Part shown: piece by piece, positions 34,123 to 43,029 of the stretch
Layout: every line of letters begins with the position of its first letter
Position numbering within the stretch: the first letter of the stretch is position 1
Origin: Lachnospiraceae bacterium
GTDB taxonomy: Bacteria; Bacillota; Clostridia; Lachnospirales; Lachnospiraceae
Length of the DNA: 55,673 nt
Reading direction: 5' to 3'
Assembly (NCBI GenBank): GCA_017431515.1
Contig: JAFRKV010000002.1
Location: forward strand, 1 to 55,673
Notes under the pieces: generated by a model
Database searches by the model: none
What the model was told of the DNA's origin: nothing
The model's input: the letters and a program-made list of their open reading frames with translations, nothing else
Made by a program: the position numbers and the translations under genes

Positions 34123-35424
34123 ATGACAATCAACAAGTTTCAGGGGAAAACCGAACAGGAAGCGGTTGAGAAAGCCCGCAAGGAGATGGGGCAGAACGCG
34201 GTGATCATGAATGTCCGTCAGATCAAGCCGAGAGGCTTTCTGGCAGGATTGAAGGGACCCACCTATGAAGTGACGGCAGCCATCGAGGAACGGGAGCAGT
34301 ACCGCGATCCGGTGCCGGCGCTGAAAACGCCCCTCAAGATGCATGACAATATCAGTGTCGCGGCGGACGAGCAGATTTCCCTCCCGCCCCTGGGAGTGAG
34401 TCCCGCAGCGAAGGGGCGACTCGCTGAACCGAAAATTGCAGCTGAACCGCCCCGGACAAATACGCCGGCGGTGAAAGAGCAGGCAGATGCGCAGAATAGT
34501 GAAGAACTGAAGGGAAGACTGGAAAATCTCCAGAAGCTTCTGGAAGAGAAGCTTCCGCAGCAGGAGCAGAAAAAAGAAGCCCCTGAGGAGAAGCCGATTG
34601 AGGCCGCGGATCGGAAGAGTGCCCAGAGTGAGGAATTCAGGTTTTTGAAAACCGTTTACGGTATTCTCCTCGACAACGAGGTGGATGAGAAATACGTGAA
34701 CGAGATCCTGGATGAGGTGGAGAAGGTGGCGCGCCACGGAAACGGCGTGGATTTGATCCTTTCCAATATCTATCAGAAGATGATCCTGAAATTCGGGACG
34801 CCGAAAACCATTGAACTGACCGGGAAGAAGCCGAAGGTGGTCTTTTTCATCGGACCCACCGGTGTCGGCAAGACCACGACCATCGCGAAGGTGGCCTCTG
34901 CCATGAAAGTGGATCATGACAAAAAGGTGGCATTTCTGACCGCGGATACTTACCGGATCGCCGCGACGGAACAGCTCCGTACCTATGCGAATATTCTGGA
35001 TGCACCGCTGACGGTCATCTACTCGCCGCAGGAAATGAATGACGCGGTGGAGCGCGTGAAGGCATACGATCTGGTGCTTGTGGACACGGCGGGTTTTTCG
35101 CATAAAAGCGACAGACAAAGAGAGGAAACCCGCGCGCTGATGGAAAGCCTCGATCCGAAATATGAGCGGGAGATTTATCTGGTGCTGTCCGCGACGACGA
35201 AATACAAGGATCTGCTGGAGATCGTGGATATTTATCACGAAATGACCGCGTACAAACTGATCTTTACCAAGCTGGACGAGACCTCGACCTATGGGAATCT
35301 GATGAATATCAAGCTGTATTCCGGCGCGGATATTTCTTACGTGACCACGGGGCAGACCGTCCCGGATGATATCGAAGTCTTTCATACCCAAAGGATCGTC
35401 AAGCAGCTTCTGGGAGGAAAATAG
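34123..35424 (+). CDS. flhF: Signal-recognition-like GTPase FlhF
   Basis: A 433-residue SRP-type GTPase. The N-terminal B domain starts INKFQGKTEQEAVEKARKEMGQNAVI, followed by a variable Pro/Glu-rich linker (about 80-165), then the NG domain. G1 is GPTGVGKT (244-251), G3 is DTAGFSHKSDRQ and the G4 position is TKLDET. FlhF places the first parts of the flagellum and sets number and place together with FlhG. Confidence 0.95.
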   Translation: MTINKFQGKTEQEAVEKARKEMGQNAVIMNVRQIKPRGFLAGLKGPTYEVTAAIEEREQYRDPVPALKTPLKMHDNISVAADEQISLPPLGVSPAAKGRLAEPKIAAEPPRTNTPAVKEQADAQNSEELKGRLENLQKLLEEKLPQQEQKKEAPEEKPIEAADRKSAQSEEFRFLKTVYGILLDNEVDEKYVNEILDEVEKVARHGNGVDLILSNIYQKMILKFGTPKTIELTGKKPKVVFFIGPTGVGKTTTIAKVASAMKVDHDKKVAFLTADTYRIAATEQLRTYANILDAPLTVIYSPQEMNDAVERVKAYDLVLVDTAGFSHKSDRQREETRALMESLDPKYEREIYLVLSATTKYKDLLEIVDIYHEMTAYKLIFTKLDETSTYGNLMNIKLYSGADISYVTTGQTVPDDIEVFHTQRIVKQLLGGK

Positions 35425-35427
35425 CGG

Positions 35428-36306
35428 ATGGATCAGGCAGCACAGCTACGCAATGTGATCAAAATGCGCTCCCGGTCGGAAGAGGCGGCAAAAGCCAGGG
35501 TATTTACGATCACAAGCGGGAAGGGCGGCGTCGGCAAAAGCAATGTGGCCGTCAATCTGGCCGTACAGTTCCGCAAACTCGGAAAACGTGTGGTGATCTT
35601 TGATGCGGATCTCGGACTCGCGAATGTGGAAGTGATGTTCGGCTCGATCCCGAAATATAATCTTTCCGATCTGATCTACAGAGGAAAGAGCATGAAGGAG
35701 ATCATTACGCCGGGACCTCTGGACATCGGCTTTATCTCCGGCGGTTCCGGGATCATGGCATTAAACAATCTCTCCCGTGACCAGATCAACTATCTGGTGC
35801 GGAGCCTGTCCGAGCTGGACCAGTTGGCGGACGTGGTACTGATCGACACGGGTGCCGGGATTTCGGACAGCGTGATGGAGTTTGTTCTGGCCAGCGCGGA
35901 GATTCTGCTGGTGGCGACGCCGGAGCCCAGTTCTCTGACGGATTCGTACTCTCTGCTGAAAGCGTTGTTTCGCAATCCGAATTTTCCGCAGGATGAAGCG
36001 GAGATCCATGTGATCGCCAATAAAGTCCTCAGCAAAGAGGACGCGGAAGCGGTTTATGAAAAGCTGGACACGGTGGTGCACCAGTTTCTGAAGGGGGATC
36101 TCCATTATCTTGGCATGATCCCGCAGGACACCCAGCTGGAAAAAGCAGTACGGCAGCAGAAGACGGTATCTCTGCTGTATCCGGAGGCGCAGTCCGCCAA
36201 GGCCTTTGAGGTGCTGGCGAAAAATCTTCTGAACCACGAACAGAAGGAATATGTTATGAAACGGGGGTTCCTGCAGATGCTGGCAGGGCTCGTGGGAAAG
36301 GCATAA
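35428..36306 (+). CDS. flhG: MinD-like ATPase FlhG
   Basis: A 292-residue MinD/ParA-type ATPase. The N-terminal DQAAQLRNVI is the FlhF-activating DQAxxLR motif. The deviant Walker A is KGGVGKS (32-38), and FDADLGLANVEVMFG and DTGAGISDSVMEF follow. A C-terminal helix (about 270-292) fits membrane association. In Bacillus FlhG also binds FliM/FliY. It starts three bases after flhF. Confidence 0.95.
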   Translation: MDQAAQLRNVIKMRSRSEEAAKARVFTITSGKGGVGKSNVAVNLAVQFRKLGKRVVIFDADLGLANVEVMFGSIPKYNLSDLIYRGKSMKEIITPGPLDIGFISGGSGIMALNNLSRDQINYLVRSLSELDQLADVVLIDTGAGISDSVMEFVLASAEILLVATPEPSSLTDSYSLLKALFRNPNFPQDEAEIHVIANKVLSKEDAEAVYEKLDTVVHQFLKGDLHYLGMIPQDTQLEKAVRQQKTVSLLYPEAQSAKAFEVLAKNLLNHEQKEYVMKRGFLQMLAGLVGKA

Positions 36307-36315
36307 CAAGGCAAG

Positions 36316-37071
36316 ATGAGAACAGACGTCCTGAAGATCGGTGATAAGGTTGAAATCAGAATCGTGATGGAGGTCGCGCAGGAGAGAAAGACCGGCGTGG
36401 CGGCCCGCGTGTTCAAAAGCCAGCTCCTTGACATGAAGGAAAACGGAGATCTGGAGCTTGCCATGCCGTTTTCCGGGAACCGGATTGTTCTTCTCCCTCT
36501 GGAGCTTCGCTATGAGTTCATTTTTTCCGCGAAGGAATCCGTGCTCTATAAGGCGGAGGGACAGATCACGGAGCGCTACAAGTCCGAAAACCGCTTTATG
36601 ATCCGGGTCCGCCTGGCATCGGAATTGGAAAAGATCCAGCGTAGAGCGTTTTTTCGTCTGGAGTGTTCCATGGATGTGGTCTTCTGGAAGATCACGGAGG
36701 AGCAGATGGCGCTTCCCAATGCCGAAGCCATCGTCCGTTCGCTGCAGGACGGCGAGGAGTTTGTACATAGCCAGATCAAGGCGCGCACCATTGATATCAG
36801 CGGCGGCGGCGCCAGATTTCAAACGGAGTATGCGTTGGAAGAAGGCCAGTGTCTTTTGATGTGTATCAATCTGCAGTCGGACGAGCGGGATGAGCAGATC
36901 ATCGTGCCGGGGCGCGTGCTGACAAGCGAGGAGATCAAAACCGCGCATCACACGGTTTATCGCAGCAGGATTGTGTTTGTCAATTCCGATAAAAAAGTAA
37001 ACGAAGCAATTGTCCGGTTTGTTTTTTCGGAGGAACGAAAATACCGTAAAAGCGGGAAAGGTGTTGTATGA
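36316..37071 (+). CDS. YcgR/PilZ domain c-di-GMP-binding protein
   Basis: A 251-residue protein with an N-terminal YcgR-like beta domain (about 1-105) and a PilZ domain. The two ligand motifs are intact: RRAFFR (109-114) matches RxxxR, and DISGGG (160-165) matches D/NxSxxG. In Bacillus the relative YpfA/MotI acts as a clutch on MotA; in E. coli YcgR brakes the motor. Its place between flhG and cheB suggests the same job here. Its end overlaps cheB by four bases (ATGA). Confidence 0.88.
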   Translation: MRTDVLKIGDKVEIRIVMEVAQERKTGVAARVFKSQLLDMKENGDLELAMPFSGNRIVLLPLELRYEFIFSAKESVLYKAEGQITERYKSENRFMIRVRLASELEKIQRRAFFRLECSMDVVFWKITEEQMALPNAEAIVRSLQDGEEFVHSQIKARTIDISGGGARFQTEYALEEGQCLLMCINLQSDERDEQIIVPGRVLTSEEIKTAHHTVYRSRIVFVNSDKKVNEAIVRFVFSEERKYRKSGKGVV

Positions 37072-38153
37072 AAAAAAATATTCTGGTTGTAGATGACTCT
37101 GCACTCATGAGAAGGGTTCTCTGTGATATAATCGATGCAAGCGATAATTACGTCGTGGCAGATGTTTGTAAGGACGGGCAGGAAGCATTTGACAAACTGA
37201 GCACCAAGAAATATGACGGGGTGCTTCTGGATGTGAATATGCCTCGCCTGAACGGCCTGGAACTTCTGGATAAGCTTCGCGCAAGCCGCATCGATGCGAC
37301 GGTGATCATGGTCAGCACCGAGACCACGGAGAATGCCGTGACGACCATGAAAGCGCTGGAAAAAGGCGCGATCGACTTCGTTGCGAAGCCAACCAACATC
37401 ATAGAGGCAAAAGGGACAGCTTTCCGCGATGATGTGACGCGGGTTCTGGATGCGGTTGTGCAGTCACGCAGGCAGGTGACGGCAGCAGCGACGCAGGCGG
37501 AATCCAAGGTCACTCCCGTGAAAAAGCCCGCTGATGCGCAGATCCGCCGTCTCCCGCCGGTGACGGGAAAGGCAAACAGGCTGATCGCGCTGGCTTGCTC
37601 CACAGGCGGTCCGAAGGCGCTGCAGAGCGTGATCCCGTTTCTGGATCCGAAGATCGACGCGCCGATGGTTCTCGTGCAGCACATGCCGGTTGGATTCACC
37701 AAATCCATGGCAGACCGTTTGAACGAGATCAGCAAGGTCAATGTGAAGGAGGCGGAGAACGGCGAGGTGCTCCAAAAGGGGTGGGTCTATATCGCTCCCG
37801 GCGGCAAGCACATGGAAGTCAAAAAAAGTCCTGCCGGCGCGCACACCATTTATCTGCATGATGCGCCGCCCATCGGAGGCTTAAGGCCCTGCGCCGATGT
37901 GATGTACAAATCGCTGGTTAACTGCGGATATGACGAGATCACCTGCGTCGTCCTCACGGGAATGGGCGCGGACGGTACAGAAGGGATCAAAGCCTTATCT
38001 GCAAGGAAACCGGTACATGTGATTGCACAAAATGCCGCAACCTGTGTGGTTTACGGGATGCCGAAGGCGATCGCAGAGTCCGGGCTGGTGGATGAGGTTG
38101 TTCCACTGACATCTGTTGCAGACACCATCAAAAAGAATGTGGGGGTACATTAG
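37068..38153 (+). CDS. cheB: Chemotaxis methylesterase CheB
   Basis: A 361-residue receiver-plus-methylesterase protein. The receiver has D9-D10 and the phosphorylated Asp55 (LLDVNMPRLNG). The C-terminal esterase keeps the catalytic triad: Ser178 (ACSTGGP), His205 (VQHMPVGFT) and Asp302 (GMGADGTEG). It removes methyl groups or deamidates receptor glutamines, giving adaptation. The partner CheR is not in this window. Confidence 0.97.
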   Translation: MKKNILVVDDSALMRRVLCDIIDASDNYVVADVCKDGQEAFDKLSTKKYDGVLLDVNMPRLNGLELLDKLRASRIDATVIMVSTETTENAVTTMKALEKGAIDFVAKPTNIIEAKGTAFRDDVTRVLDAVVQSRRQVTAAATQAESKVTPVKKPADAQIRRLPPVTGKANRLIALACSTGGPKALQSVIPFLDPKIDAPMVLVQHMPVGFTKSMADRLNEISKVNVKEAENGEVLQKGWVYIAPGGKHMEVKKSPAGAHTIYLHDAPPIGGLRPCADVMYKSLVNCGYDEITCVVLTGMGADGTEGIKALSARKPVHVIAQNAATCVVYGMPKAIAESGLVDEVVPLTSVADTIKKNVGVH

Positions 38154-38154
38154 T

Positions 38155-40278
38155 ATGGATGTAAGCCAATATCTCGAGATTTTTATTGACGAGACGAGTG
38201 AACACATTCAGGCGCTGTCCGATAACATCATGGCGCTTGAAAAAGAACCGCATGATATGGATACCGTCAACGAGATCTTCCGCGCGGCCCATTCTCTGAA
38301 GGGAATGGCCGGGACGATGGGATTCAAACGCATGCAGCATCTGACGCATACGATGGAGGATGTGTTCCAGGAGGTGCGTTCGGACAAGGTGCAGGTGAAC
38401 AGCGCCATGATCGACATCCTGTTCAAGTGCCTGGATGCCATTGAAGGTTATCTTGACAACGTCAAGAATACCTCCAACGAGGGAACCGACGACAACGAAG
38501 CGCTGGTGAAATCTCTGGAGGATTATCTGAACGCGGCGGAGAACGGAGGAGCGGCTCCGGAAGAGAAGCCGGCCGCAGCACCTGCACCGGCAGAGGAGTC
38601 CGCGGTGAGCGCGGATGCAGCAGAGAGTCAGGAGGCTGCATACCTCAGCATTGAGCTTGCGGATGAAGAAAAAGACGCCATCCGCGCCTCTTTGAATGCG
38701 GGGCAGAAGGTTTACGGCATAACCGCCTACATTGACAAAGAGTGCCTGCTGAAAGCGGCGAGGGCATTCCTCGTGTTTAAGGCGGTGGAAGAGTTCGGAC
38801 AGATCATTGTCTTTCATCCGTCTTCCCAGGACATTGAGGACGAGCATTTCGAGTTTGATTTCAGTTTTTTCCTGGCAACCGCAGAGACCGATTTTGACAA
38901 GATCGCAAACGCTGCCAAGGCTGTGACGGAGATCGTGGACGTCCTCGGCGGTGAAGTGGACGAAGCGTTCCTTAGCAGTGGCAAAGCGGATGAGCCGGAG
39001 AGCGCGGAGGAGACAGCGCCTGCGGTGGCAGAGCCCGCTTCACAGGCGGCACCGGCTGCCGCGGAAACAAAAGCTTCCGGCGCGACCAATGCACCGGCCA
39101 CCAAGAACAAACCGGTGGCGGGACGCACCGTTAGAGTGGATATCGAGAAGCTGGATTCCCTGATGAACCAGGTATCGGAGCTGATCATCGCAAAGAACAG
39201 CCTCGTTTCTCTCAGCAATTCCACCGACGGGAAGGGGCTGACCCAGCAGGAAGCTACCGAGCAGATCGAGTATCTGGAGCGGATTACGACGACGCTGCAT
39301 GAGTCCGTCATGAAGGTCCGCATGGTGCCCATCGAGAGCACAGTGAACAAATTCCCGCGCATGATCCGTGACCTTTCCAGAAAGCTGGATAAGAAGATGG
39401 AACTGATCATGACCGGTGAAGATACCGAGCTTGACCGTACCGTGGTTGACCAGATTGGGGATCCGCTGCAGCACTTGCTCCGGAATTCCGCAGACCATGG
39501 TCTGGAGTCCGCGGAGGTTCGCCGGGAAAGAGGGAAGCCGGAGACCGGTACCATCCGTCTGGATGCATATCAGGAAGGTAACAATGTCGTCATCGAAGTC
39601 AGCGATGACGGTAATGGCATTGATACGGAAGCTGTCAAAGCAAAGGCGATCGAACGCGGCGTGGTGACTGCAGATCAGGCAGAGACCATGAGCCAGAAGG
39701 AAATCATCGACATGCTCTTTATGCCGAGTTTTTCCATGGCGAAACAGATCACGGATATTTCCGGCCGCGGCGTTGGACTCGATGTGGTGAAGTCCAATAT
39801 CGAAGCCCTTGGCGGTGATGTGGAAGTCAAGAGCAAACTGGGCGAAGGCTCCAAGTTTACGGTGCGCCTGCCGCTCACCCTTGCCATCATCCAGGCTTTG
39901 ATGGTGGAGGTCAGAGACGAGAAATATGCGATTGCCCTTGCCTCCATTGAGACCATCGAGAATATTTCCGTGACCGATATCAAGTATGTAGAGGCAAAAG
40001 AGGTGATCAACCTTCGCGGTGTGGTCATCCCAATCATCCGGCTCGATCAGATCCTCGAATGCACGCCGGAGAAAGAAGATGATGACAACCTGACCGTCGT
40101 CATTGTCCGGAAGGGCGATAAGCTGGTAGGTCTCGTGGTTGACAGCCTCGGCGGACAGCAGGAGATCGTCATCAAGTCCCTTGGCAAGTACATCAGTTAC
40201 AACAAGATCATCAGCGGCGCAACGGTGCTCGGCGACGGCGGCATTGCGTTGATTCTCGATGTGAATGTGTTAATGTAG
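38155..40278 (+). CDS. cheA: Chemotaxis histidine kinase CheA
   Basis: A 707-residue CheA. The P1 domain holds the phosphorylated His46 (AAHSLKGMAGTMGF). An acidic linker leads to P2 (about 160-285), another Ala/Pro linker, then P3 dimerisation (about 325-390). P4 has the N box QHLLRNSADHGLES, G1 DDGNGID and G2 GRGVGLDVVKSNIEALGG. P5 (about 570-707) is CheW-like. The start at 38155 follows the cheB stop by one base and has GGGGG upstream. A longer start inside cheB is not needed. Confidence 0.97.
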   Translation: MDVSQYLEIFIDETSEHIQALSDNIMALEKEPHDMDTVNEIFRAAHSLKGMAGTMGFKRMQHLTHTMEDVFQEVRSDKVQVNSAMIDILFKCLDAIEGYLDNVKNTSNEGTDDNEALVKSLEDYLNAAENGGAAPEEKPAAAPAPAEESAVSADAAESQEAAYLSIELADEEKDAIRASLNAGQKVYGITAYIDKECLLKAARAFLVFKAVEEFGQIIVFHPSSQDIEDEHFEFDFSFFLATAETDFDKIANAAKAVTEIVDVLGGEVDEAFLSSGKADEPESAEETAPAVAEPASQAAPAAAETKASGATNAPATKNKPVAGRTVRVDIEKLDSLMNQVSELIIAKNSLVSLSNSTDGKGLTQQEATEQIEYLERITTTLHESVMKVRMVPIESTVNKFPRMIRDLSRKLDKKMELIMTGEDTELDRTVVDQIGDPLQHLLRNSADHGLESAEVRRERGKPETGTIRLDAYQEGNNVVIEVSDDGNGIDTEAVKAKAIERGVVTADQAETMSQKEIIDMLFMPSFSMAKQITDISGRGVGLDVVKSNIEALGGDVEVKSKLGEGSKFTVRLPLTLAIIQALMVEVRDEKYAIALASIETIENISVTDIKYVEAKEVINLRGVVIPIIRLDQILECTPEKEDDDNLTVVIVRKGDKLVGLVVDSLGGQQEIVIKSLGKYISYNKIISGATVLGDGGIALILDVNVLM

Positions 40279-40288
40279 GAGGTGGATC

Positions 40289-40750
40289 ATGACGGAATTA
40301 GAAATGAACGAAGATACTGCAATGCAGTACATTGTGGTAAAAATCGGCAGTGAGCAGTACGGGATCAATATCGCTTCCGTGGACAATATCATCCGGATGC
40401 AGAAGATTACCAGAGTTCCCACAGCGCAGTTCTATTTCAAAGGCGTCCTGAACCTGCGTGGTGTCATCGTGCCGGTGATGAGCATTCACCAGAGAATGGA
40501 GCTGGAGGAAAGCGAGATTACGGACAAATCCCGTGTCGTGATTCTCAGGATCGAAGAGAACGGGCTTCTCGGCATTATCGTGGATGAGGTCAGCGAAGTG
40601 GTGACCCTGACCCGCAATGAGATCGACCCCCCGAATAGGGACTCCAGGTCCACCAAGGATTCCTTCATCAACGGAATCGGCAAGAACGGCGGCAGACTGA
40701 TCTCGCTGTTTGATATCACGACCATTGTTGATCAGGAAGAAACAGCATAG
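40289..40750 (+). CDS. cheW: Chemotaxis coupling protein CheW
   Basis: A 153-residue CheW, two small beta barrels. Core patterns are QYIVVKIGSEQYGINIASVDNIIRMQKITRVPTA and FKGVLNLRGVIVPVMSI, followed by GLLGIIVDEVSEV. It joins receptors to CheA P5. GGAGG stands before the ATG; the stop is followed at ten bases by cheC. Confidence 0.96.
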   Translation: MTELEMNEDTAMQYIVVKIGSEQYGINIASVDNIIRMQKITRVPTAQFYFKGVLNLRGVIVPVMSIHQRMELEESEITDKSRVVILRIEENGLLGIIVDEVSEVVTLTRNEIDPPNRDSRSTKDSFINGIGKNGGRLISLFDITTIVDQEETA

Positions 40751-40760
40751 GAGGAAGACG

Positions 40761-41381
40761 ATGTCGAATTTTACGTTGGAAGATGTAAACAGCATGTACT
40801 TTGATGTGCTGAAAGAGATCGGTAATATCGGTGCCGGTAATGCCACCACAGCCATCGCAAACATGCTCGGATTAAAGATTGATATGAAGGTGCCCAATGT
40901 GGCGCTGCTGACGTTTCAGGAACTGACCACTGCGATCTGTCCCGAAGAAGAGGTCGTGGTCGCGATCTTCCTGGAGGTGACAGAGGACATCGACGGCAGC
41001 ATGATGTTTATCATGCAGCGGGAATCCGCCCGTTACCTTGTGAACATTCTGATGATGAAGCAGGGGGAGGAATCCCTTGAATTTGACGAGATGGAGCAGT
41101 CGGCGCTGAAAGAGATCGGCAACATTATTGCGGGCTCTTATCTGAACGCATTGTCTACCTTGACAAATCTGAAGATTGCTCCCTCGATTCCGTATCTTTC
41201 CATCGACATGGCGGCTTCCATTCTTTCGGTGCCGGCGATCATGTTTGGAAAGTACGGTGACAACGCATTGATGATTTCTACGGAATTCGGAGACGATGTG
41301 AAAATAGACGGACATTTTATCCTGCTTCCGGAACCGGACTCCTATGACAAGATTTTGCAGTCGCTTGGTATTCCGGTGTAA
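40761..41381 (+). CDS. cheC: CheY-P phosphatase CheC
   Basis: A 206-residue CheC with two active-site repeats: LKEIGNIGAGNATTAIANMLG and LKEIGNIIAGSYLNALSTLT, each with the Glu and Asn that hydrolyse CheY-P. It is activated by CheD and needed for adaptation in Bacillus. Start at 40761 is preceded by GGAGG; the longer reading would overlap cheW. Confidence 0.95.
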   Translation: MSNFTLEDVNSMYFDVLKEIGNIGAGNATTAIANMLGLKIDMKVPNVALLTFQELTTAICPEEEVVVAIFLEVTEDIDGSMMFIMQRESARYLVNILMMKQGEESLEFDEMEQSALKEIGNIIAGSYLNALSTLTNLKIAPSIPYLSIDMAASILSVPAIMFGKYGDNALMISTEFGDDVKIDGHFILLPEPDSYDKILQSLGIPV

Positions 41382-41417
41382 GTAAGATATAAACATGCGT
41401 TTATAGAGGAGACGATT

Positions 41418-41903
41418 ATGGCGAATGTCATAAAAATAGGGATCGCGGATATTGCCGTCAGCAAAGATCCGGATATCATCACAACGCTTGGACTCGGGTC
41501 CTGCATAGGGATCGCGATGTATGATTCCGCTACCAAAGTGGGCGGGCTTGTGCATGTGATGCTTCCGGACAGCACCAAGATCAAACAGAACTCCAATCCC
41601 TCCAAGTTTGCGGACACAGGGATTCAGGAACTTCTGAACCGCATGGTGAAGGCCGGCGCCAATAAGTCTCGGATCGTGGCGAAGATCGCGGGCGGTGCCA
41701 AGATGTTCGAAGTGAGTGGAACGACGGACGTCGGAAATGTGGGCGAACGGAATGCGCAGGCGAGCAAGGAAAAGTTAAAGGCGCTGGGGATCAGGCTTGT
41801 GGCAGAGGACACCGGCGCAAACTACGGGCGGACTGTGGAGCTGAACTGCGCGAACGGTGAGTACGTGATCAAGGCGGTTGGGAAACCGATTAAAAAAATC
41901 TGA
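41418..41903 (+). CDS. cheD: Chemoreceptor glutamine deamidase CheD
   Basis: A 161-residue CheD. The catalytic Cys is in LGLGSCIGIAM, the His in GGLVHVMLPDS, and the Thr in the KIAGGAKMF/NVGERNA region that follows. CheD deamidates receptor glutamines and exchanges between receptors and CheC. It lies directly after cheC as in Bacillus. Confidence 0.95.
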   Translation: MANVIKIGIADIAVSKDPDIITTLGLGSCIGIAMYDSATKVGGLVHVMLPDSTKIKQNSNPSKFADTGIQELLNRMVKAGANKSRIVAKIAGGAKMFEVSGTTDVGNVGERNAQASKEKLKALGIRLVAEDTGANYGRTVELNCANGEYVIKAVGKPIKKI

Positions 41904-41906
41904 GGA

Positions 41907-42206
41907 ATGAAGACAAAACATATTCCTGCGCTGGTGACGCTTCTCGCCGGAGCCGTTGCAGCGCTTCTCATGTGGCTATGGAAAGTGGATTTTTTCACGT
42001 TTACCAGAAATCTTCTGATTGTTCTGGTGATCTTCTATATTCTGGGGCTTGTGATCAAATATATTCTGGATCGTAATTTCAAGGATATGGAGGATGAGGT
42101 GAAGGAAGAAGGGGAAGACGCGACCGGAGAGGAGACAGGGGAAGAACCTACGCAGGAGAATGTGGATACCGAGGACGAAAAGGCCCCGGGAGAGGAAGAA
42201 CAGTAA
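41907..42206 (+). CDS. Small membrane protein of unknown function between cheD and sigD
   Basis: A 99-residue protein with two predicted membrane helices (about 5-25 and 30-52), then an acidic tail (VKEEGEDATGEETGEEPTQ onward) that fills half the protein. I do not recognise a family. It starts three bases after cheD and is followed by sigD after 20 bases, so it is part of the chemotaxis operon. It could be a membrane anchor or assembly factor for flagellar genes, which is speculation. Confidence 0.72.
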   Translation: MKTKHIPALVTLLAGAVAALLMWLWKVDFFTFTRNLLIVLVIFYILGLVIKYILDRNFKDMEDEVKEEGEDATGEETGEEPTQENVDTEDEKAPGEEEQ

Positions 42207-42225
42207 AGACTGTTTGTAACACGAT

Positions 42226-42990
42226 ATGAAGGTTGAAACAGATAAGGACAAGCTTTGGACTGAATATCAGAAAAAGCCCACACCGGAACTGAGGGAGCAG
42301 CTCATTGTGGAGTATGCTCCTCTTGTGAAACTGGTTGCCGGGCGTCTTTCCATGTATCTCGGCTACAATGTGGAATACGATGATCTGGTCAGTTACGGCG
42401 TATTCGGGTTGATCGATGCGATCGACAAGTTTGACGTGTCCAAGGATGTCAAGTTTGAGACCTATGCGAGCCTTCGGATTCGCGGATCGATTCTGGATCA
42501 GATCCGCAGGATGGACTGGATTCCGCGCACAGTAAGGCAGCGCCAGCGGAAGATCGACGAAGCGGTCAAAGAGATTGAGATGGAGACCGGAAAATCAGCG
42601 ACAGATGAGCAGATAGCGCAGCGTCTCGGCGTTTCCGGTGAAGAATACACGGATTGGCAGTCTCAGATGAAGGTGACGAACGTTGTTTCTCTGAACGAGT
42701 TTGTGGAGCAGGGGACGGAGCCGGCGATGGATGCGAGGTCCAATTCGCATTTCGCCCAGCCCGAAGACGTGGTGGAAGAGGCCGAGCTCAAGAAGGTGCT
42801 GGCGGAGACTTTGGAGCTTCTGACGGAACGCGAGCGCAAGGTCATTACACTTTACTATTACGAGGATCTGACCTTAAAAGAAATCAGCAAGGTGTTGGAG
42901 GTTTCGGAGTCCCGGGTTTCACAGCTCCATACCAAAGCCCTCGCCAAGATGAAGACCAAAATGGGGAATTATATGTATATGTTGACCTGA
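42226..42990 (+). CDS. sigD: Flagellar sigma factor SigD/FliA
   Basis: A 254-residue sigma-28. Region 2 holds EYDDLVSYGVFGLIDAIDKFD and FETYASLRIRGSILDQIRRMDWIPR. Region 3 follows, and region 4 is LLTERERKVITLYYYEDLTLKEISKVLEVSESRVSQLHTKALAKMK. SigD drives late flagellar genes such as filament, receptors and motor genes located elsewhere. I saw no sigma-28 promoter in this window that I trust. The start has weak ribosome binding sequence. Confidence 0.97.
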   Translation: MKVETDKDKLWTEYQKKPTPELREQLIVEYAPLVKLVAGRLSMYLGYNVEYDDLVSYGVFGLIDAIDKFDVSKDVKFETYASLRIRGSILDQIRRMDWIPRTVRQRQRKIDEAVKEIEMETGKSATDEQIAQRLGVSGEEYTDWQSQMKVTNVVSLNEFVEQGTEPAMDARSNSHFAQPEDVVEEAELKKVLAETLELLTERERKVITLYYYEDLTLKEISKVLEVSESRVSQLHTKALAKMKTKMGNYMYMLT

Positions 42991-43029
42991 ACATCATACT
43001 GATGATTAAGACATCAAAGGGAGAAGCGT

